Assembly (NCBI RefSeq): GCF_014649915.1
Contig: NZ_BMTY01000007.1
Location: forward strand, 62,001-126,000
DNA: 64,000 nucleotides
Direction: 5' to 3'
Origin: Streptomyces toxytricini
GTDB lineage: Bacteria; Actinomycetota; Actinomycetes; Streptomycetales; Streptomycetaceae
Numbering within the stretch: position 1 is the first letter of the stretch; the number at the start of each line of letters is the position of its first letter. Below are positions 53,196 through 61,877 of the stretch, piece after piece. The translations under genes and the position numbers were made by a program. The notes below the pieces were generated by a model, which worked only from the letters and a program-made list of their open reading frames with translations, was not told the DNA's origin and did no database searches.

Positions 53196-54158
53196 ATGAC
53201 AAGTTCGCTGCCGCTCCTGCCGCCGAACGCCCGCGTCTTCGTCGCGGGCCACCGCGGCCTCGTGGGCTCCGCCGTCGCACGCCGCCTGACCGCCGACGGC
53301 CACGAGGTGCTCACCCGCAGCCGCGCCGACCTCGACCTGCGCGACGCCGCCGCGACCGCCGCGTACCTGCGCGACACCCGCCCGGACGCCGTGGTGCTGG
53401 CCGCCGCCAAGGTCGGCGGCATCATGGCCAACAGCACGTACCCGGTGCAGTTCCTGGAGGACAACCTCAGGATCCAGCTGAGCGTCATCGGCGGCGCGCA
53501 CGCCGCCGGCGTGGCCCGGCTGCTGTTCCTCGGCTCGTCCTGCATCTACCCCAAGCTGGCGCCGCAGCCCATCACCGAGGACGCGCTGCTGACCGGCCCG
53601 CTGGAGCCGACCAACGAGGCGTACGCGCTGGCGAAGATCGCCGGCATCGTGCAGGTGCAGTCGTACCGCCGGCAGTACGGGGCCTCGTACGTCTCCGCGA
53701 TGCCCACCAACCTCTACGGCCCGGGCGACAACTTCGACCTGGAGACCTCTCACGTGCTGCCCGCGCTCATCCGCCGCTTCCACGAGGCGGCGGCCGAGGG
53801 CCGCGAGGAGGTCGTGCTCTGGGGCAGCGGCACGCCGCGCCGCGAGTTCCTCCACGTCGACGACCTGGCCGCGGCCTGCTCGGTGCTGCTGGAGCGCTAC
53901 GACGGGGACGAGCCGGTGAACATCGGCTGCGGCGAGGACCTCACCATCCGGGCCCTCGCCGAGACCGTCGCCGACGTCACCGGCTTCCGCGGCCGCCTCG
54001 CCTGGGACACCTCCAAGCCGGACGGCACCCCGCGCAAGCTGCTGGACGTCACGCGCCTGACCTCGCTCGGCTGGAAGCCGGAGGTCGGGCTGCGCGACGG
54101 CATCGCCGCCACCTACCGGTGGTGGCTGGAGCAGGGCGGAGCGGGAGCGCGGGGCTGA
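53196..54158 (+). CDS. fcl: GDP-L-fucose synthase (epimerase/reductase)
   Basis: The enzyme epimerises and reduces GDP-4-keto-6-deoxymannose to GDP-L-fucose. The 320-residue protein has the NADP loop VFVAGHRGLVGSAVAR (about 14-29), the motif AAKVGGI, SSCIYPKLAPQPI and the YxxxK in NEAYALAKIAGI. NLYGPGDNFDLETSHVLPALIRRFHEA is typical of WcaG/Fcl. The ATG at 53196 has only GGCGG upstream, so initiation may be weak. Together with gmd it supplies fucose for the polysaccharide. Confidence 0.96.
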   Translation: MTSSLPLLPPNARVFVAGHRGLVGSAVARRLTADGHEVLTRSRADLDLRDAAATAAYLRDTRPDAVVLAAAKVGGIMANSTYPVQFLEDNLRIQLSVIGGAHAAGVARLLFLGSSCIYPKLAPQPITEDALLTGPLEPTNEAYALAKIAGIVQVQSYRRQYGASYVSAMPTNLYGPGDNFDLETSHVLPALIRRFHEAAAEGREEVVLWGSGTPRREFLHVDDLAAACSVLLERYDGDEPVNIGCGEDLTIRALAETVADVTGFRGRLAWDTSKPDGTPRKLLDVTRLTSLGWKPEVGLRDGIAATYRWWLEQGGAGARG

Positions 54159-54177
54159 GCGCACGCGGCAGGACCCC

Positions 54178-55656
54178 TCAGTACGCTCCGCGGCCGTCGA
54201 CGACGGCGCGGAGCGTCCGGCCCATGACGTCGACGTCGCTGGTGAAGGACCAGTTGTCGACGTAGCTCAGGTCGAGCTGGATCGTTTCGTCCCAGGACAG
54301 GTCGGACCGGCCGCTGATCTGCCAGAGCCCGGTCATGCCCGGTCGCACGGTGAGGCGGCGCAGCTCGACCTCGTCGTACCGGGCCACCTCCTCGGGCAGC
54401 GGCGGGCGCGGGCCGACGAGCGACATGTGCCCGGCCAGGACGTTGAGCAGCTGGGGCAGTTCGTCCAGGGAGGTGCGGCGCAGCAGCCGGCCGACCCGGG
54501 TGACCCGGGGGTCGCGGCGGATCTTGAACATGAGGCCGTCGTTCTCGTTGGCCCCCGCCAGCCCGCCCTTCAGCCGGTCGGCGTCGACGACCATCGTCCG
54601 GAACTTCCACATGGTGAACGGGGCGCCGTCGCGGCCGATGCGCTGCTGGCGGTAGAACGCCGGACCGCGGGACCCGAGCCGGATCGCGAGGACGATCGCG
54701 AGGAACAGCGGCGAGAGCAGGACCAGTCCGACGCCCGCGCCGATGCGGTCCAGGGCGGCCTTGAGGGCGGTCTGGAGGCCGCTGCTGACGGGCGGGGCGA
54801 CGCGCAGCACGGCGAGGCCGCCGGCGGAGAGGGTCTCCAGCCGCTTGACGGAGACCTCCACCAGGCCGGGGAAGACGGCGAGTTCGAGGCCCGCGTCGTG
54901 CAGCGCCCACGCGATGCGGCGCAGCCGCTCCCCCGCGATCCGCGCGCCGGGCGCGACGAGGACGAGGTCGGCGTGGTGGCTGCGGACGGCGCCGAGGACG
55001 GCCGCGGAGTCGGCGGTCGGGGCGTCCGGGGCGAGCGCGTCGAGCCGGGCGGCGACGGGGACGCCGCCCTCCAGCGGGCCGGTGCCGACGGGGACGACGC
55101 CGACGACGACGTAGGGGTGGTCGGTGCGGGCGGCGAGGTGTGCGGTGAGGGAGTCCGCGGCGGCCGGCTCCCCTATCACCAGGACGCGGCTGACGGCCTG
55201 CGCCTCGCGGCGGGCCGCGGAGAGGTGTCGGTAGGTCAGTTTGTGGCAGGCGACCGTGATGAGGAGGGCGGGCAGCAGGGCGCCGAGGGCGGCGAGGCGG
55301 GGCGTGCTCTCCCCGGTGACCACGCGCGCCACGGCCAGGACGCCGATCAGAATCAGCCAGTCGTGGACGACCGGCAGCACTCCGCGGGACTCGCCGAGCG
55401 CGCGGGCGGCGTACCGGCGGCGCACCGCCTGCACGCCGGTCCAGGCGAGGGCCGCTCCGAGGGCGCAGTACACGGGCCGGACCTGCTGCGCGGCTTCGAA
55501 GACGAGCCCCACCGGTACGGCCGCTCCGAGGAAGTCGGCGGTCAGGGCGGCGGGCAGGTACCAGCGCGCCTTGTCGCCGATCCGCCGCACGGGCGCAGCA
55601 AGGAGCTCGGCCGCCGCTCCGGCCACTCTTTGCGCAGGAAAATGGACATGCCTCAT
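54178..55656 (-). CDS. Exopolysaccharide polyprenyl glycosylphosphotransferase (WcaJ/WbaP-like)
   Basis: This is the initiating enzyme: it transfers a sugar-1-phosphate from a nucleotide sugar to undecaprenyl phosphate. The 492-residue membrane protein has four N-terminal helices (about 35-145), a Rossmann-like CoA-binding region (about 150-270), a membrane re-entrant helix (about 300-325) and the catalytic domain. That domain contains MWKFRTMVVDAD, RVTRVGRLLRRTSLDELPQLLNVL, SLVGPRPPLPEEV and RPGMTGLWQISGRSDLSW, the full bacterial sugar transferase set. The ATG at 55656 follows AGGGGGG; a GTG at 55671 is possible. It converges on fcl with a 19-bp gap. Confidence 0.93.
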   Translation of the reverse strand: MRHVHFPAQRVAGAAAELLAAPVRRIGDKARWYLPAALTADFLGAAVPVGLVFEAAQQVRPVYCALGAALAWTGVQAVRRRYAARALGESRGVLPVVHDWLILIGVLAVARVVTGESTPRLAALGALLPALLITVACHKLTYRHLSAARREAQAVSRVLVIGEPAAADSLTAHLAARTDHPYVVVGVVPVGTGPLEGGVPVAARLDALAPDAPTADSAAVLGAVRSHHADLVLVAPGARIAGERLRRIAWALHDAGLELAVFPGLVEVSVKRLETLSAGGLAVLRVAPPVSSGLQTALKAALDRIGAGVGLVLLSPLFLAIVLAIRLGSRGPAFYRQQRIGRDGAPFTMWKFRTMVVDADRLKGGLAGANENDGLMFKIRRDPRVTRVGRLLRRTSLDELPQLLNVLAGHMSLVGPRPPLPEEVARYDEVELRRLTVRPGMTGLWQISGRSDLSWDETIQLDLSYVDNWSFTSDVDVMGRTLRAVVDGRGAY

Positions 55657-56042
55657 GGGCCCCCCTGGCACACCGGTCTATGACTGTGGCGCGTACCCGC
55701 GGCTTCCCCTGGCGGCGGGCAACTGGCGCACCGGGAAACAGTACGACAAACACTCTTACTACATATGCCGATTGCCCGAACGTGAGCTCTTGTTGCTCAA
55801 GTGTTAGCAACCGGTACCCCAAGTTCCATATTTTTGGGCTCCGGCTCGCCGCGCGCGAAGGCGAAGGGTTCGGATAGCGGATACGCCGCGTCGGTCAACG
55901 AACCCTTTCCGGCCAAGTTTTTGACGCGACCCTGACATTCGTGCGCCCGGGTGGCACTCTTCGATCCGTTCATCGCACCAGCCCTGTTCTGCCCGGCGGC
56001 CCACCCAGCCGTCCGGATCCCCCTTTGCAGAAGGAGTCTGCG
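55657..56042. other. 386-bp divergent regulatory region
   Basis: No gene is seen. The part 55735-55850 is AT-rich for this genome (for example ACACTCTTACTACATATGCC) and should hold the promoter of the glycosylphosphotransferase gene. GTTGCT/AGCAAC (55792-55797 and 55806-55811) is an inverted repeat. A TTGACG at 55920-55925 could be a -35 for the protease gene, but I find no clear -10. Confidence 0.4.
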
Positions 56043-58310
56043 TTGAGTCCCACCCCCCACAGGCGCGCCACCGCGGCCGGCGCACTCGTCGCCGCGGCCG
56101 CGATGCTCGCCGTCGGCGTCCAGGCCGGCAGTGCCACCGCCGACAGCGCGGCGTCCAAGGCGCCCGCCGCCGCCCAGGCCAACCCCGGCGCGGCACCCCT
56201 CAAGCTCAGCCCCTCCGAGCGTGCGACGCTCATCTCCGAGGCGACCTCCACGACCGCGCAGGCGGCCAAGGCGCTGGGCCTCGGCGGCGAGGAGAAGCTC
56301 ATCGTCCGCGACGTCGTCAAGGACGCGGACGGCACCACGCACACCACGTACGAGCGCACGTACGCGGGCCTGCCCGTGCTCGGCGGCGACCTGACGGTCC
56401 ATGCCAAGAACGGCGCGACCAAGAGCGTCACCAAGGCCACGAACCACGAGATCAAGGTGCCGACCACCGACGCCGCGGTCACCCCGGCCGCCGCCGAGGG
56501 CCAGGCCCTCTCCGCGGCCAACTCGGCGGGATCGAAGGACGCCAAGCCCGCCAAGAACGCCCGCAAGGTGATCTGGGCGGCCGAGGGCGCGCCCGTCCTC
56601 GCCTGGGAGACCGTCGTCGGCGGCCTCCAGCACGACGGCACCCCGAACGAGCTGCACGTGGTCACCGACGCCAAGACCGGCGCGAAGATCACCGAGTGGC
56701 AGGCCGTCGAGACCGGCACCGGCAACACCATGTACAGCGGCCAGGTCACCCTCGGGACGAGCCAGTCGGGCGGCAGCTACACCCTGACGGACGCGAACCG
56801 CGGCAACCACAAGACGTACAACCTCAACCGCGGCAGCTCCGGCACCGGCACCCTCTTCTCCGGCCCGGACGACACCTGGGGCAACGGCCTGCCCTCCAAC
56901 CTGGAGACGGCCGGCGCGGACGCCCACTACGGCGCCGCGGTCACGTGGGACTACTACAAGAACGTGCACGGCCGCAACGGCCTGCGCAACGACGGCGTCG
57001 CCCCGTACACCCGCGTCCACTACGGCAACAACTACGTGAACGCCTTCTGGCAGGACTCCTGCTTCTGCATGACCTACGGCGACGGCGAGGGCAACGCCAA
57101 GCCGCTGACCTCCACCGACGTGGCCGCGCACGAGATGACGCACGGCCTCACCTCGGTCACCGGCAACATGACCTACAGCGGTGAGCCCGGCGGTCTGAAC
57201 GAGGCGACCTCCGACATCATGGCCGCCGCCGTCGAGTTCTACGCCAACAACCCGCAGGACGTCGGCGACTACCTGGTCGGCGAGAAGATCGACATCCGCG
57301 GCAACGGCACCCCGCTGCGCTACATGGACAAGCCGAGCAAGGACGGCTCCTCCAAGGACTACTGGTCCTCGAGCCTCGGCGGCATCGACGTCCACTACTC
57401 CTCGGGTCCGGCCAACCACTGGTACTACCTGGCCTCCGAGGGCTCCGGCGCCAAGGTCGTCAACGGCGTGAGCTACGACTCGCCGACCTACGACAACCTC
57501 CCGGTCACGCCCATCGGCCGGGACGCCGCCTCGAAGATCTGGTTCCGCGCGCTGACGGTCGGCTACTTCAAGTCGAACACCAACTACGCGGCCGCCCGCA
57601 CGGCGACCCTCCAGGCCGCCGCCGACCTGTACGGCCAGGGCTCGGCCACCTACAACAACACGGCCAACGCCTGGGCCGCCATCAACGTCGGCGCCCGCAT
57701 CAGCGACGGCGTCACGGTCACGGCGATCCCGAACCAGAACACCGCCGTGGGCACCGCGGTCAGCCTCCAGGTCCAGGCGACCAGCACCACCCCCGGTGCG
57801 CTGACGTACTCCGCCACCGGCCTGCCGGCCGGCCTGTCGATCAACTCCTCCACGGGTCTGATCTCGGGCACGGCGACCACCGCGGGCACGTCGAGCGTGA
57901 CGGTGACGGTGACCGACTCCGCCAACAAGTCGGGGACGGCCTCCTTCTCCTGGACCGTCGGCACGGGCGAGCAGAACGTCTTCGAGAACACCGCCGACTA
58001 CCAGATCCGGGACAACGCCACGGTCGACTCCCCGATCACGGTGACCCGCTCCGGCAACGCGTCGAGCGCCCTGAAGGTGGACGTCAACATCGTCCACACC
58101 TACGTCGGTGACCTGCGGGTCGACCTGGTCGCCCCGGACGGCACCGTCTACAACCTGCGCAACCGCAGCGGCGGCAGCGCGGACAACATCGTCCAGTCCT
58201 TCACCGTGAACGCCTCCTCCGAGGCCGCGAACGGTGTCTGGAAGCTCCGCGTCGCGGACCTCGCCAGCCTGGACACCGGCTACATCAACAGCTGGAAGCT
58301 GACCTTCTGA
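56043..58310 (+). CDS. Secreted M4-family metallopeptidase with Ig and P domains (TTG start)
   Basis: The 755-residue zinc protease has a signal peptide (about 1-35), an FTP/PepSY prosequence (about 50-210) and the M4 catalytic domain (about 220-545). The zinc motif is HEMTH (His363, Glu364, His367), with the third ligand Glu387 in GGLNEATSD, the same 24-residue spacing as thermolysin. The motif NHWYYLASEG is the substrate-binding histidine region. A putative Ig domain (about 555-640) and a proprotein-convertase P domain (about 645-755; VFENTADYQIRDNATVDSPITV) follow. It should be secreted, self-activated and degrade extracellular protein. The start is TTG at 56043, with AGAAGGAG six bases upstream; no ATG or GTG fits. 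Confidence 0.93.
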   Translation: MSPTPHRRATAAGALVAAAAMLAVGVQAGSATADSAASKAPAAAQANPGAAPLKLSPSERATLISEATSTTAQAAKALGLGGEEKLIVRDVVKDADGTTHTTYERTYAGLPVLGGDLTVHAKNGATKSVTKATNHEIKVPTTDAAVTPAAAEGQALSAANSAGSKDAKPAKNARKVIWAAEGAPVLAWETVVGGLQHDGTPNELHVVTDAKTGAKITEWQAVETGTGNTMYSGQVTLGTSQSGGSYTLTDANRGNHKTYNLNRGSSGTGTLFSGPDDTWGNGLPSNLETAGADAHYGAAVTWDYYKNVHGRNGLRNDGVAPYTRVHYGNNYVNAFWQDSCFCMTYGDGEGNAKPLTSTDVAAHEMTHGLTSVTGNMTYSGEPGGLNEATSDIMAAAVEFYANNPQDVGDYLVGEKIDIRGNGTPLRYMDKPSKDGSSKDYWSSSLGGIDVHYSSGPANHWYYLASEGSGAKVVNGVSYDSPTYDNLPVTPIGRDAASKIWFRALTVGYFKSNTNYAAARTATLQAAADLYGQGSATYNNTANAWAAINVGARISDGVTVTAIPNQNTAVGTAVSLQVQATSTTPGALTYSATGLPAGLSINSSTGLISGTATTAGTSSVTVTVTDSANKSGTASFSWTVGTGEQNVFENTADYQIRDNATVDSPITVTRSGNASSALKVDVNIVHTYVGDLRVDLVAPDGTVYNLRNRSGGSADNIVQSFTVNASSEAANGVWKLRVADLASLDTGYINSWKLTF

Positions 58311-58352
58311 CCCCTCGCGGGCGGATGGGGAGCACCGGCTGACACGGCACAC

Positions 58353-58386
58353 GGGCCGTCCGGGGGGGAACCCTCCCGGACGGCCC
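58353..58386 (+). terminator. Terminator of the M4 protease gene
   Basis: A perfect 12-bp stem GGGCCGTCCGGG (58353-58364) pairs with 58375-58386, loop 10 nt, followed by TGTT. It may also serve the converging gene ending at 58425. Confidence 0.85.
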
Positions 58387-58424
58387 TGTTCCGTGCCGCG
58401 CGCCCGGCGGCCCGGGCGGCGCCG

Positions 58425-59006
58425 CTACGGGATCGCCGCGAAGACCGCGTCCGACGTGCCGGACCGCTCGGCGCGCCGGTCCTCCTGCGCGGCCTCGTGC
58501 CCGGCCTCGTGCCCGGCCTCGTGCCCGGCCTCGTGCCCGGCCTCGTGCTCGGCCGGCGGCGCCTCCTGCGGGGCGGCCTCCCCGCTGCCGAAGTCGCCGC
58601 CGTCGCCGGAGAACCCGCCGTCGCCGAAGCCGTCGTCGTCGTGGCCGTGGCGGTCGACCGGGGCGAAGAACACCGAGCGGACGTGCACGTCGTACACCCG
58701 GTCGCCCGGCTCCAGGATCCGCTCGGGCCGGCCGCTGCAGCCGCGGTCCGGGAAGAGGTACGCCCGGCCCTCCGTGCCGTTGCTGACGGCGGTGGCGGGC
58801 TTGTCGTTCGAGGTGCCGTTCAGCTCGTAGCAGGTGTCGAGGCCCGCGGGGCGGATGGAACGGCGCTCGTTTCCGCCGTTCCCGCCCCCGATCAGGTAGT
58901 CCAGTCTGCCGAGGTCGGTGTCGTGCTCGTCGGCGGCCGCGGTGCCCGCCGGGACGGCGAGGGCGAGGGCGGTGAGGAGGGCTGCGGCGGTACTGCGAAG
59001 GCGCAT
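58425..59006 (-). CDS. Secreted protein with a tandem GHEA repeat
   Basis: The 193-residue exported protein has a signal peptide (MRLRSTAAALLTALALAVPAGTAAA) and a small domain (about 35-120; DTCYELNGTSNDKPATAVSNG, YLFPDRGCSGRPERILEPGD) with two cysteines and a beta-rich look. A Gly/Asp-rich linker (GDGGFSGDGGDFGSG) follows, then a repeat of about five GHEA units (roughly 155-176) ending in AAQEDRRAERSG. The His/Glu repeat could bind metal. The DNA shows a 12-bp tandem repeat there (58491-58550). The function is unknown. The ATG at 59006 is chosen because it starts the signal peptide. Confidence 0.72.
   Translation of the reverse strand: MRLRSTAAALLTALALAVPAGTAAADEHDTDLGRLDYLIGGGNGGNERRSIRPAGLDTCYELNGTSNDKPATAVSNGTEGRAYLFPDRGCSGRPERILEPGDRVYDVHVRSVFFAPVDRHGHDDDGFGDGGFSGDGGDFGSGEAAPQEAPPAEHEAGHEAGHEAGHEAGHEAAQEDRRAERSGTSDAVFAAIP
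58491..58550. repeat. Five tandem copies of a 12-bp repeat
   Basis: The unit GGCCTCGTGCCC repeats from 58491 to 58550 (58491, 58503, 58515, 58527, 58539); the last copy has one change (GTGCTC). It encodes the GHEA repeat of the minus-strand gene. Near-identity of copies at DNA level points to recent slippage or recombination. Confidence 0.9.
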
Positions 59007-59173
59007 GGGGGCGGTGTCCGTTCTGTCGGTGCTGGACGCGCAGTCGGCGGTGCGTCCGGCGGCAGCGTAGGAGCGGCTCCGCACGCGGCGGCGGCGCGGC
59101 ATGCGCAGGCGTTCGGAGGTTCACCCTCCCGTGGCGCCCGCCGCCGCCGTACGGACCGCCCCGGCGTGCGAAA

Positions 59174-59207
59174 GGGGGCGGGAGGGGTCTCCACCCCGCC
59201 CGCCCCC
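59174..59207 (-). terminator. Terminator of glgP
   Basis: A 15-position stem with one mismatch (59174-59188 with 59193-59207, loop CTCC) lies 19 bp past the glgP stop. The minus strand then reads CTTTCG. Confidence 0.8.
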
Positions 59208-59225
59208 ACCGCTCGGTGCGCCGCG

Positions 59226-61877
59226 CTAGCGCAGGATCACGCCGCCCTGCGGTCCGGCCTCCCCGGGCGCGTCGCCGTCCGCCGGGGCCGCGACCAGCCC
59301 CAGTTCGGCCGGCGAGGCCAGCAGCGGGTGGGAGGGCAGGATCCGCACCGTGTACCCGAAGGCCCCCGTGCGGTCCAGGGCGAGCGGGCCCTCGTACACC
59401 CAGCGGCCCTCCAGGTCCGGCCCGCCGGCGGGCTTGAGGGGGAAGGCCCGGCCGTCGCGGATGACGTCCTGCGGGTCCACCCGGCCCGCGACGGCCTGCA
59501 CCTCGACGTCCTCGGGGGCCAGTGCGTCGAGCGCCACCCGCACCCGCAGCGTGAGCGTCGCCCCCAGCTCGGCGGTACCGCCGACGGGCGCCGCCGCCAG
59601 CGCCTCCACGTGCTCGACGGCGACCTGCGGCCAGGCCGCCCGGACGCGCCCCTTCCACCAGGCCAGGTCCCGCGCGGCGTCCTGGTTCATCGCCCGGTGG
59701 GCGCGGGCCGCCGGCGCGTAGAGCCGCTCCACGTACTCGCGCACCATGCGACCCGCGAGCACCTTGGGGCCGAGGGAGACGAGGGTGCGCCGGACCATCT
59801 CGATCCACCGCACCGGCAGCCCGCTGCGGTCGGCGCGGTCGTAGAACCGGGGCGCGACCCGCTGCTCGACCAGCTCGTAGAGGGCCTTCGCCTCCAGGTC
59901 GTCGCGCCGGTCCTCGTCCGTGCCGACGTCGGCGGTGGGGATGGCCCAGCCGAAGTCGGGCTCGAACCACTCGTCCCACCAGCCGTCGAGCACCGACAGG
60001 TTGAGGCAGCCGTTGAGTGCTGCCTTCATTCCGCTGGTGCCGCAGGCCTCCAGCGGGCGCAGCGGGTTGTTCAGCCACACGTCGCAGCCCGGGTACAGCT
60101 TCTGGGCCATGCCCATGCCGTAGTCGGGCAGGAAGACGATGCGGTGCCGCACGCGCGGGTCGTCGGAGAAGCGCACCAGCTCCTGCACGAGCCGCTTGCC
60201 GCCGTCGTCGGCCGGGTGTGCCTTCCCGGCGACGACGATCTGCACCGGCCGCTCGGGGTCCAGCAGCAGCCGGCGCAGCCGCTCGGGGTCGCGCAGCATC
60301 AGCGTGAGCCGCTTGTACGAGGGCACGCGCCGGGCGAAGCCGATGGTGAGGACGTCCGGGTCGAGGACGGAGTCCACCCAGCCGAGCTCGGCGTCGGCGG
60401 CGCCGCGCTGGCGCCAGGAGGCCCGCAGCCGCTCGCGCACCTCCAGCACCAGCTGCTCGCGCAGGCTCCGGCGCAGCTCCCAGACGTCCTGGTCGGGGAT
60501 GTCGGCGACGGCGTCCCAGCGCTGGGAGCCGCCGACGGACAGGGCGTCCTCGGTGCGGCCGGGGCCGATCTGCCGGGCTCCGAGCCGGACGACCTCGGGC
60601 GCCACCCACGTGGGGGCGTGCACGCCGTTGGTCACGGAGGTGATGGGCACGTCGGCGGGGTCGAATCCCGGCCACAGTCCGGCGAACATGCCGCGGCTGA
60701 CGGCCCCGTGGAGGGTGGAGACGCCGTTGGCGCGCTGGGCCAGGCGCAGGCCCATCACCGCCATGTTGAAGACGCCGGGGTCGCCGCCGGGGTAGGTCTC
60801 GGCGCCGAGCTCCAGGATCCGGTCGAGGGGCACGCCGTCGAGCTCGCCGCCGGGGCCGAAGTGGCGGGCGACCAGTGCCCGGTCGAAGCGGTCGATGCCG
60901 GCGGGGACGGGGGTGTGGGTGGTGAAGACGGTGCCCGCGCGGACCGCCTCCAGGGCGGCGTCGAAGCCGAGGTCCTGCGCACCGTCGAGTTCCCTTATGC
61001 GCTCAAGGCCCAGGAACCCGGCGTGGCCCTCGTTGGTGTGGAAGACCTCGGGCTCGGGGTGGCCGGTGAGGGCGCAGTAGGTGCGGACGGCGCGGACGCC
61101 GCCGATGCCGAGCAGCATCTCCTGGAGCAGCCGGTGGTCGCTGCCGCCGCCGTAGAGCCGGTCGGTCACCTCGCGGGCGCCGGCGTCGTTGTCCTCGACG
61201 TCCGAGTCGAGGAGCAGCAGCGGGACGCGTCCGACGCGCGCCTGCCAGACGTGGGCGTGAAGGGCGCGGCCGCCCGGCAGGGAGAGGGTGACCCGGGCGG
61301 GAAGGCCCTCGGCGTCCCGCAGCAGGGAAAGGGGCAGCTCGTTGGGGTCGAGGACCGGGTAGTGCTCCTGCTGCCAGCCGTCGCGGGAGAGGGACTGGCG
61401 GAAGTAGCCGTGCCGGTAGAGGAGTCCGACGCCGATGAGGGGGGCGCCGAGGTCGCTGGCGGCCTTCAGGTGGTCGCCGGCGAGGATCCCGAGGCCGCCG
61501 GAGTACTGGGGCAGGGCGGCGGTGATCCCGAACTCGGGTGAGAAGTAGGCGATGGCGGCGGGCAGGTCGGCGACGTCTTCGTGGGTCTGGTACCAGCGGG
61601 CGCCGTTCACGTAGTCGTCGAGGTCGGCGGCGGCCACGGCGAGCCGCCGGAGGAACCGGCGGTCGGACGCGAGGGCGTCGAGGCGGGCGGCGGAGACGGA
61701 GCCGAGCAGGCGGACGGGGTCGCCGCCCGCCGCCTGCCAGCCCTCGGGGTCGACGGATTGGAAGAGTTCGCGGGTCTCCGTGTGCCACGACCAGCGCAGG
61801 TTGCGCGCGAGGTCGGCGAGCGGCAGCAGCGGCGGGGGGAGGACGGGGCGTACGGTGAATCGACGGATAGCCTTCAC
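59226..61877 (-). CDS. glgP: Alpha-glucan (glycogen/maltodextrin) phosphorylase
   Basis: The PLP enzyme releases glucose-1-phosphate from alpha-1,4-glucan ends. The 883-residue cytoplasmic protein has the actinobacterial GlgP layout: N-terminal DUF3417 (about 10-120, NLRWSWHTETRELFQ), then YFSPEFGIT and PQYSGGLGILAGDHLKAASDLG. VPITSVTNGVHAPTWV follows, then the phosphate/PLP motif EACGTSGMKAALNG with the PLP lysine at 618. The GTG at 61877 follows AAGGTGGAACGC. It is divergent from glgE across 965 bp. GlgP and GlgE oppose each other, breaking down and extending glucan, so shared control is plausible. Confidence 0.94.
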   Translation of the reverse strand: MKAIRRFTVRPVLPPPLLPLADLARNLRWSWHTETRELFQSVDPEGWQAAGGDPVRLLGSVSAARLDALASDRRFLRRLAVAAADLDDYVNGARWYQTHEDVADLPAAIAYFSPEFGITAALPQYSGGLGILAGDHLKAASDLGAPLIGVGLLYRHGYFRQSLSRDGWQQEHYPVLDPNELPLSLLRDAEGLPARVTLSLPGGRALHAHVWQARVGRVPLLLLDSDVEDNDAGAREVTDRLYGGGSDHRLLQEMLLGIGGVRAVRTYCALTGHPEPEVFHTNEGHAGFLGLERIRELDGAQDLGFDAALEAVRAGTVFTTHTPVPAGIDRFDRALVARHFGPGGELDGVPLDRILELGAETYPGGDPGVFNMAVMGLRLAQRANGVSTLHGAVSRGMFAGLWPGFDPADVPITSVTNGVHAPTWVAPEVVRLGARQIGPGRTEDALSVGGSQRWDAVADIPDQDVWELRRSLREQLVLEVRERLRASWRQRGAADAELGWVDSVLDPDVLTIGFARRVPSYKRLTLMLRDPERLRRLLLDPERPVQIVVAGKAHPADDGGKRLVQELVRFSDDPRVRHRIVFLPDYGMGMAQKLYPGCDVWLNNPLRPLEACGTSGMKAALNGCLNLSVLDGWWDEWFEPDFGWAIPTADVGTDEDRRDDLEAKALYELVEQRVAPRFYDRADRSGLPVRWIEMVRRTLVSLGPKVLAGRMVREYVERLYAPAARAHRAMNQDAARDLAWWKGRVRAAWPQVAVEHVEALAAAPVGGTAELGATLTLRVRVALDALAPEDVEVQAVAGRVDPQDVIRDGRAFPLKPAGGPDLEGRWVYEGPLALDRTGAFGYTVRILPSHPLLASPAELGLVAAPADGDAPGEAGPQGGVILR

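Noticed and set aside
58491-58550. Short CRISPR-like repeats
   Set aside because: Units are 12 bp, directly adjacent without spacers, and encode a peptide repeat.
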